Source of the DNA: VRUE01 sp044867925
GTDB taxonomy: Bacteria; Actinomycetota; Thermoleophilia; Solirubrobacterales; 70-9
DNA: 36,500 nucleotides
Assembly: GCA_044867925.1 (NCBI GenBank)
Contig: JBIOVV010000075.1
Coordinates: 1 to 36,500, forward strand
Reading direction: 5' to 3'
This document shows positions 30,100-36,500 of the stretch, in pieces. The position numbers were made by a program, and so were the translations under genes. Every line of letters begins with the position of its first letter. The first letter of the stretch is position 1. The notes under the pieces were generated by a model that saw only the letters and a list, made by a program, of their open reading frames with translations, ran no database searches and was not told the DNA's origin.

Positions 30100-30103
<4 letters not shown>
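28880..30103 (+). CDS. hom: Homoserine dehydrogenase with ACT domain
   Basis: 407 residues, overlapping lysA by 8 bases. The NAD(P)-binding loop is IGLLGRGTVGGAFAELL. The catalytic domain has VVTANKQLLAQHG, FEAAVAGVIPIVRVIQES, FGIVNGTTNFILSEM, and GYAEADPTADVGGADAAAKMAILARLAF with the conserved lysine and aspartate. The C-terminal 75 residues (FYLHLAVSDRPGVLAKVAQVLGDKDVSVKSVVQ) are an ACT domain, normally the site of threonine feedback inhibition. It reduces aspartate semialdehyde to homoserine, leading to threonine and methionine. The next gene begins at an overlapping TTGA. Confidence 0.97.
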
Positions 30104-31133
<1,030 letters not shown>

Positions 31134-31137
<4 letters not shown>

Positions 31138-32015
31138 CGACCCGCCGCCGCCTCGTCCGCGTCCCCGCCTCGTCGGCCAACCTCGGCCCCGGCTACGACG
31201 TGCTGGCCGCGGCGGTCTCGCTCTTCCTCGAGCTCGACGTCGAGGAGACCGGCGAGTTCTCGCTCGACCCCGGCGGCCTCGACGTCTCCAGCGGCCGCGA
31301 CAACCTGATCGTGCGGGCCTTCGAGAGCCTGCACCCGGCCGACGGCATCGCCTTTCGCCTGAAAAGCGAGATCCCGCCGGCGCGCGGGCTGGGCTCCAGC
31401 GCCGCCGCGATCGTCGCCGGCCTCTTTGCGGCGGACCACCTCTTCGAGCTGGCGCTGACAAAGGAGGAGATGCTGGCCCGGGCGAGCGAGATCGAGGGCC
31501 ATCCCGACAACGTCGCCGCGGCGATCCACGGAGGTTTCGTGATCTGCGGGGCGGGGCAGGGCGAGGCGCCGAGCGCCGCCCGCTTCGACCCGCCGAGCGG
31601 TCTCGAGGGAATCGCCGTGATCCCGGCCGAGGAGGTGGCGACCGAGCGCGCCCGCGAGGCGATCCCGGCTGAGGTTCCGCTCGCCGATGCCGTCGCCAAC
31701 GTCTCGGCCGCCTCCCGCCTCGTGCTCGGCCTGCGGACGGCCGACCTCGACCTCGTAGCCGCCGGCCTCAGCGATCGCCTCCACCAGGATCGCCGCCGCG
31801 AGCTCTATCCGCGCTCGATGCAGCTGGTCGACAGCGCCAAGGAGCTGGGCGCCCTCGGCGCCACGATCTCCGGCGCCGGCCCCACCGTCCTCGTCTGGAC
31901 CACCTGGCAGGAGGCCGGCAAGGTCGCCGAGGCCCTCGAGAGCCGCTGCGCCGGCTGGGCCGAGGTCCGTCGCCTCCCCTTCAGCCCCCACGGGGCGGAC
32001 GTGCCTGAGCTGTAG
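31134..32015 (+). CDS. thrB: Homoserine kinase (GHMP family)
   Basis: 293 residues from GTG 31134, which overlaps the thrC stop as GTGA. The opening VRVPASSANLGPGYDVLAAAVSL, the ATP-binding loop PPARGLGSSAAAIVAGLFAA (GHMP motif 2) and the C-terminal GATISGAGPTVLVW (motif 3) are diagnostic. It phosphorylates homoserine with ATP, making the substrate of ThrC. FDxL in the usual motif 1 is replaced by YDVLAAA, a common variant. It is the last gene of the lysine/threonine operon. Confidence 0.96.
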
Positions 32016-32074
32016 GCCCGAGGGGATGGCATGGCTCTCCGCCTTGAAGCCTCGCCATGCGCCGAAATCGCGAT

Positions 32075-32080
32075 TAGGAT
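32075..32080 (+). promoter_or_regulatory. Putative -10 element (TAGGAT) of the beta-propeller gene
   Basis: TAGGAT is 6 bases before ATG 32087, with no Shine-Dalgarno sequence; probably leaderless. Confidence 0.4.
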
Positions 32081-32086
32081 CGCGGC

Positions 32087-33142
32087 ATGAGCGGAAAGCT
32101 GAAGTCGCTCGTGGCTCTCTCGGTGCTGGCCGCGTTCCTCGTCGCCCCGGCGACCTCTCAGGCCACCCTGGTCTTCACCCGCAACCCGCTCAACCCGGCT
32201 GTCTTCGTCGCCGGCGACGACGGCTCAGGAGCGCGCAAGGTGGGTTTGGGGTCCAGCCCCCGGGTCTCGCCCGACGGCAAGACGATCGTCTTCTACCGCT
32301 CCGGCAAAGGCAATCGGCCTTCGTCGCTGATGGTTGCGGCGGCGGGCGGCGGGGCGCCGAGGAAGCTTGCCGCCGGCTGGCAGGACCCGTTCGTCTTCGC
32401 CTGGTCGCCGGACTCGGCCAGGGTCGCGGTGCTGCTCGGCCCTGAAGTCGGGGCGCAGCGGCTGACCACGATCGACATCGCCAGTGGCGACCGGCAGACG
32501 ATCGTCGCCGGCTTCTTCTCGGGCGTCAGCTTTGCTCCCGAAGGGAGCGAGCAGCTCGTCTACGCGAAGGCGGAGGGCGAAAGCTTCCCGTCGCGCAGCG
32601 ACGTCTACCGAGTCGACCTCCTTCCCCCCGGCGCGGTTGGCGTCGCCGTCCCGCAGCCGCAGCAGCTGACCAGGGACCATCGCTCATTCAGCCCGCTCTG
32701 GGGGCCGAGCAACCGCGTCGCCTTGGTCAAGCAACTGGGCGCGAAACAGCGCCGGTACGGTCCCAAGAACGACCTCTTCTTGATGAAACCGGACGGCACC
32801 GAGGTCCGGCGCCTGACTCACACCAAAGTCGGGCCGCTGCTTTCCGGCCTCAGCCCGACCGAGTGGTCGGCGAACGGCCGCCGCCTCCTCGCCGAGTTCA
32901 ACGGTCAGGACACGAGCTACGCGGTCGCCGTCAATCCCAGGACCGGCGCCGAACGGGCCCTGACCAAGGAACGCGAGGTCGGCTTCGTCGGCGCCGCCAT
33001 TTCGTTCAACGGCAAGCTCGTCCTCGGCAGCCTCGGCGGCTTCGAACCCGGGCCCGGGCACGAGGTGGTCAGCATCCCTTATGCCGGTGGCGAGCCCAAG
33101 GTGCTCGCCCGCAACGCCTCCGAACCCGACTGGAGCCGCTGA
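32087..33142 (+). CDS. Secreted TolB/PD40-like beta-propeller protein
   Basis: 351 residues. A signal peptide (LKSLVALSVLAAFLVAPATSQA) is followed by at least five beta-propeller blades with the PD40 pattern: SPRVSPDGKTIVFYRSG, PFVFAWSPDSARVAVLLG, GVSFAPEGSEQLVYAKAEG, SPLWGPSNRVALVKQLG and EWSANGRRLLAEFNG. Each has a xWSPDGxxxAF-like core. Such propellers are found in TolB and in exported proteins of unknown partner; no enzyme motif is seen. The 3' end overlaps the cupin gene start by 1 base (TGATG), so the two are co-translated. Confidence 0.85.
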   Translation: MSGKLKSLVALSVLAAFLVAPATSQATLVFTRNPLNPAVFVAGDDGSGARKVGLGSSPRVSPDGKTIVFYRSGKGNRPSSLMVAAAGGGAPRKLAAGWQDPFVFAWSPDSARVAVLLGPEVGAQRLTTIDIASGDRQTIVAGFFSGVSFAPEGSEQLVYAKAEGESFPSRSDVYRVDLLPPGAVGVAVPQPQQLTRDHRSFSPLWGPSNRVALVKQLGAKQRRYGPKNDLFLMKPDGTEVRRLTHTKVGPLLSGLSPTEWSANGRRLLAEFNGQDTSYAVAVNPRTGAERALTKEREVGFVGAAISFNGKLVLGSLGGFEPGPGHEVVSIPYAGGEPKVLARNASEPDWSR

Positions 33143-33513
33143 TGGCCGGCTACACGATCAAGCACCGCGACGAGTTCGAGTCGATGGAGGGGTCGGGAGA
33201 GGCGACCTGGCGGCTGGCGCGCAAGGCGCTCGGCACTTCCGCCTTCGGCTTCAACCTGGTCGAGATCGGCCCGGGTGGGGAGATCCCCGAGCACAACGAG
33301 AGCGAGAGCGGTCAGGTCGAGCTCTTCATCGTGCTCGAGGGCGAGGCGGTGATGCGGCTCGACGGCGAGGAGCACCCCGCGCCGGCCGGGACCTTCGCCT
33401 CGATCGAGCCGCCGGCGAGCCGCACCATCCTCAATCGCTCCGAAGCGCCGGTCACCGCTCTCCTGATCGGCGTCCAGCCGGAGGGCGGGTACGAGCCGAT
33501 GAGCTGGGCCTAG
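33142..33513 (+). CDS. Cupin-domain protein
   Basis: 123 residues from ATG 33142. The cupin fold is recognised from EIPEHNESESGQVELFIVLEGEAVMRLDGEEHPAPAGTFASIEPPASRTILNRSEAPVTALLIG. This has motif 1 residues H and E (EHNES..QVELFIVLEG), a hydrophobic strand pattern, and motif 2 PP(A)xRTILN, in which the usual histidine is replaced by R. The metal site is therefore probably incomplete, and an enzymatic role is doubtful; many such small cupins bind ligands. It follows the propeller gene by overlapping start/stop and precedes gltB by 132 bases. Confidence 0.82.
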   Translation: MAGYTIKHRDEFESMEGSGEATWRLARKALGTSAFGFNLVEIGPGGEIPEHNESESGQVELFIVLEGEAVMRLDGEEHPAPAGTFASIEPPASRTILNRSEAPVTALLIGVQPEGGYEPMSWA

Positions 33514-33577
33514 CGCGGTTTTTAGCCGCTATTTGCAGGAAAACGGCGATTCGCGCCGAGTGGCTTGCGGGCGGCCC

Positions 33578-33583
33578 TATAAT
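33578..33583 (+). promoter_or_regulatory. Putative -10 element (TATAAT) of gltB
   Basis: A perfect TATAAT in the gap before gltB; transcription from about 33590 would leave a 55-base leader. No good -35 hexamer is seen at the right distance. Confidence 0.45.
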
Positions 33584-33645
33584 TCCCGGACCCGTCAACC
33601 CGTCGCGCGCCCGCTCGAAGAAGGCGCGGAAACCGGGAGGTCAGC

Positions 33646-36500
33646 GTGTCCCATACCCAGTCCCGTGAGCTTCACGGCGAGGGCGGCCCCGTCCGCTACT
33701 CGCCAGAGCGTGCCTACAGGCCGCTCGTCTCGCCGCCCAGCGTCGAGGACAAGGACGCTTGTGCGATCTACGCCTCGGTGCGCAAAGACGCGACGCTGAG
33801 CCATGCGCCGATCGAACTGGCGATTCCCGCCCTGCAGAAGATGCTCCACCGCGCCGGCAACGTCGACGGCGAGGGGGACGGATGCGGACTGCTGCTCGAC
33901 CTGCCGCGCAAGATCTGGGCCGAGGAGGTTCGCTCCGGCGGCCATGACCCCTCGCTCGCCCTCGACGACGCCTTCGCTGTCGCCCACGTCTTCGTCGAGC
34001 GCTCGCAGGACCTCGAGCGCATCCAGCACGACGCCCGCGAGCTGCTCGGTCAGGGCGGCTTCCGCATCCTCGCCGAGCGGATCGGCGTCGTCGACTCGCC
34101 GGCGCTCGGCCCGACCGCGCGCGAGGAGGAGCCGCACTTCTGGCAGCTGGCCGGCCTCGTTGCCGACGCCTCGCGCCGCGACCGCGTCCTCTTCGACCTG
34201 CTGATCGAGCTCGAGGAGCAGCTCGGCGTCCACGTTCCCTCCTTCTCGGCGACGACCTGCGTCTACAAGGTCATGGGCGCGCCGAAGGTGCTCGGCGAGT
34301 ACTACCCCGATCTGCGCGACGAGCGCTTCGAGACGATCGGCTGCTTCGGCCACAACCGCTACTCGACCAATACCTGGCCCTCCTTCAAGCGGGTTCAGCC
34401 ATTCTCGGTGCTGGGGCACAACGGCGAGATCAACACGATCGCCCAGCTGCGCCAGGAGGCGAAAATGCTCGGCGTGCCGGTCCACACCGACGGCTCCGAC
34501 TCGCAGGACCTCAACCGCACGATCGACACCCTGGTCAGCCGCGACGGCCTCAGCCTCGCCGAGGCGATGGAGATGGTCGTGCCGCCGATCGTCAACGAGA
34601 TCCGCTCGCTGCCGGCCGAGCTGCACCGCTTCTACATGTACCTGCGACAGGCGATGGGCCCGTTCGCGCAGGGCCCGGTGGCGCTGATCGCGCGCCACGC
34701 CTCCGAATGCGTCTTCTCCTCCGACGCGCTCGGCCTGCGGCCGCTCTGGCAGGTCGAGACCACGGATGACTTCGTCTTCAGCTCCGAGCCCGGGGTCGTC
34801 CCGGTCAGCGCGATGGTCGCCGAGCCCAAGCCGCTCGCTCCCGGCGAGAAGGCGCTGGTGACCATCGACCGCGAGCGCAAGCGCTCGACCCTGCACCCTC
34901 ACGACGCGATGCTGCGCATCGTCCGCGAGAGCTGGCTGCGCCGCAACGGCGCCGAGGAGGCGGCCGCCTACGATCGTGCCCTGGTCACCGGCGGCCCGCT
35001 CGAGGGCGAGGAGGTCCCGGGCTACTCCGACGCCGGCCCCGAGGAGCCGGTCAAGGTCGTCGATCGCGTCCTCGCCGGCTTCGGCTGGCAGCGCGACGAC
35101 GTCAAACTCGTCCAGCAGATGGCCTCGAACGGCTCGGAGCCGGTCGGCTCGCTCGGCTACGACGGCCCGCTCGCGGCGCTTTCGCCCGAGCGCCAGAACC
35201 TCGCCGACTACTTCAAGGAGACGGTCGCCGTCGTCACCAACCCGGCGATCGACCGCGAACGCGAGATGGAGCACTTCTCGACCCGGACCGTCTATGGCCG
35301 CCGCCCCTCGCTCGGGGCGGCCGGCGAGGACACCGGCACCGTCGAGGCCTCCTTCCCGGTGATCCTCGGCGGTCATCACGGCTTGGCGCCGCTCTCCGAC
35401 AAGACCTATCGGGCGATCGCCCACAAGCATCACACCTACCTGCTCGAGGACCTCTGGGAGGAGTTTCGCGGCCGCGCCGACGTGGTCGACATCTCCCTGC
35501 TCGAGTCCGAGACGACGCGGGGCGCGATCGAGCGGATCAAGCAGGAGGCGGTGAAGAAAGTCCGCAACGGCGCCGAGCTGCTGGTGCTCACCGACCGCAC
35601 CGTCTACGACGCCGACCGCCGCTATCTCGACCCGCACCTGGCCACCTCCGCCGTCGATCAGGCCCTGAAGGGCTTCAAGGTCGAGCCTGGTGAGGAGAAC
35701 CTGCGCCGCCGCTGCGGCCTCGTCCTGCGCTCGGCGGCGATCCGCAACGTCCACGACACGATGCTGGCGCTCGGCCTCGGCGCCAATGGCGTCTGCCCGT
35801 ACACGATGGTCGAGGTGGTCTGCGTCGAGGACTACGAGTCAGACGTCTCCAACCTCTGCGACGCGCTCACCAAGGGCATGGAGAAAGTGATCTCGACGAT
35901 CGGCATCCACGAGGTGCGCGGCTACGCGCGCCAGTTCTCCTCGATCGGCGTCAAGCCCGAGCTGACCGAGATCTTCATGACCGATGCCTTTGCCGCCTCC
36001 GATCGCGCCGGCGTCGGCTTCACCGACCTCGACGAGGACACCAACCGGCGCGCCCGCGTCCTCGCCGGCGACGAAGACGCGAAGCCGGCGAAGACGTTCC
36101 GCTTCTACCCCAAGGTCTACAAGGCCGCGATCGCCACCGCCAACGGCACCGGCTCCTACGAGGACTACTCGCAGAAAGTCCGCGACCTCGAGCAGCAGAG
36201 CCCGATCTCGATGCGCCACATCATGGGCCTCAAGGGCGATCGGGAGCCTCTGAAGGACCCCGGCGTCGTCGACGCCGGCATCGGCCACCACGACTACCCG
36301 GTCGTGATCTCCTCGATGAGCTTCGGCTCGCAGTCCGAGCCGGCCTTCCGCGCCTACGCCGAGGCGGCGAAGTCGATCAACGTGCTCTGCGTCAACGGCG
36401 AGGGCGGCGAGATCCGCGACATGTACGGGCACTACCGCAAGTGGCGCGGCCAGCAGGTCGCCTCGGGCCGCTTCGGCGTCTCGGCGGAGATGCTCAACTC
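33646..36500 (+). CDS. gltB: Glutamate synthase large subunit, N-terminal two thirds (partial)
   Basis: 951 complete codons from GTG 33646 (ribosome binding site GGGAGG) to the right edge, where the frame stays open. Residues 39 to about 400 form a class II glutamine amidotransferase domain. C39 in DKDACAIYASV would be the catalytic N-terminal cysteine after removal of a 38-residue propeptide; GHNRYSTNTWPSF and LGHNGEINTI are active-site loops. The central domain includes NGSEPVGSLGYDGPLAALS and YFKETVAVVTNPAIDREREMEHFS. The FMN/synthase domain starts near YPVVISSMSFGSQSEPAFRAYAEAAK and NGEGGEIRD. It makes glutamate from glutamine and 2-oxoglutarate. The usual CGVGF/CGIGF start is CAIYA here. 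The small subunit gltD is expected beyond the window. Confidence 0.95.
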   Translation, partial: MSHTQSRELHGEGGPVRYSPERAYRPLVSPPSVEDKDACAIYASVRKDATLSHAPIELAIPALQKMLHRAGNVDGEGDGCGLLLDLPRKIWAEEVRSGGHDPSLALDDAFAVAHVFVERSQDLERIQHDARELLGQGGFRILAERIGVVDSPALGPTAREEEPHFWQLAGLVADASRRDRVLFDLLIELEEQLGVHVPSFSATTCVYKVMGAPKVLGEYYPDLRDERFETIGCFGHNRYSTNTWPSFKRVQPFSVLGHNGEINTIAQLRQEAKMLGVPVHTDGSDSQDLNRTIDTLVSRDGLSLAEAMEMVVPPIVNEIRSLPAELHRFYMYLRQAMGPFAQGPVALIARHASECVFSSDALGLRPLWQVETTDDFVFSSEPGVVPVSAMVAEPKPLAPGEKALVTIDRERKRSTLHPHDAMLRIVRESWLRRNGAEEAAAYDRALVTGGPLEGEEVPGYSDAGPEEPVKVVDRVLAGFGWQRDDVKLVQQMASNGSEPVGSLGYDGPLAALSPERQNLADYFKETVAVVTNPAIDREREMEHFSTRTVYGRRPSLGAAGEDTGTVEASFPVILGGHHGLAPLSDKTYRAIAHKHHTYLLEDLWEEFRGRADVVDISLLESETTRGAIERIKQEAVKKVRNGAELLVLTDRTVYDADRRYLDPHLATSAVDQALKGFKVEPGEENLRRRCGLVLRSAAIRNVHDTMLALGLGANGVCPYTMVEVVCVEDYESDVSNLCDALTKGMEKVISTIGIHEVRGYARQFSSIGVKPELTEIFMTDAFAASDRAGVGFTDLDEDTNRRARVLAGDEDAKPAKTFRFYPKVYKAAIATANGTGSYEDYSQKVRDLEQQSPISMRHIMGLKGDREPLKDPGVVDAGIGHHDYPVVISSMSFGSQSEPAFRAYAEAAKSINVLCVNGEGGEIRDMYGHYRKWRGQQVASGRFGVSAEMLN

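Noticed and set aside
33595..35754. 719-codon open frame on the minus strand
   Set aside because: It is antisense to gltB, which has clear domain motifs in its own frame; long antisense frames are expected at this GC content. The translation is low-complexity and matches no family I know.

Overview
The window is a high-GC bacterial chromosome segment, densely coded on both strands. It looks like an actinobacterium of the Thermoleophilia/Solirubrobacterales kind. This is an inference from gene content: a SigH-type sigma factor after cysS-rlmB, a luciferase-like flavin (probably F420) oxidoreductase, DUF4383 and SHOCT membrane proteins, Ala/Ser-rich secreted proteins, and a lysA-hom-thrC-thrB operon. 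There is no rRNA, CRISPR array, phage or intact insertion sequence.

Layout. 1-3340: end of cysS, an RlmB-like methyltransferase, sigH, a convergent GNAT gene, then an AT-richer insert with a PD-(D/E)XK nuclease-like gene whose stop codon lies inside a tRNA-Thr(TGT) gene. 3338-6683: a SHOCT membrane protein diverges from a ring-cleaving dioxygenase and maleylacetate reductase pair. 6835-13269: a PlsC-GpsA fusion, an ECF sigma factor with a small membrane partner, DUF4383, a rhomboid protease, a cobalamin-type binding protein, a CorC/CNNM transporter and a 77-residue protein. 13273-19866: fatty-acid/acyl-CoA genes (3-hydroxyacyl-CoA dehydrogenase, thiolase, paired acyl-CoA dehydrogenases), a lipoprotein, the flavin oxidoreductase and an alkyltransferase-like protein. 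19868-23103: minus-strand genes including a coupled operon (cell-wall-binding-repeat protein, 83-residue protein, metallo-hydrolase). 23142-27535: a third acyl-CoA dehydrogenase, a CDF metal exporter, an M23 hydrolase and a low-complexity surface protein. 27583-36500: lysA-hom-thrC-thrB, a beta-propeller protein, a cupin and the first 951 codons of gltB.

The most unusual non-coding signal is a dispersed palindromic repeat with three copies (6683-6793, 14123-14234, 24421-24539). The copies share an inner core (CTTTTTCGG ... CCGAAAAAG plus a GTACAAG/CTTGTAC mark on one side only). Each copy has long outer arms that are complementary within the copy but differ in sequence between copies. Further long palindromes lie at 17277-17360 and 20689-20744. 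Two near-identical FadR/TetR-type operators (14253-14268 and 23088-23107) precede the thiolase and the third acyl-CoA dehydrogenase, suggesting one regulon.

Many first genes appear to be transcribed leaderless: a TANNNT hexamer, often TANGCT, sits 6-10 bases before the start codon and no Shine-Dalgarno sequence is seen. Genes with good Shine-Dalgarno sequences (sigH, the 77-residue protein, thiolase, third acyl-CoA dehydrogenase) form the contrast. No intergenic stretch exceeds 300 bases.
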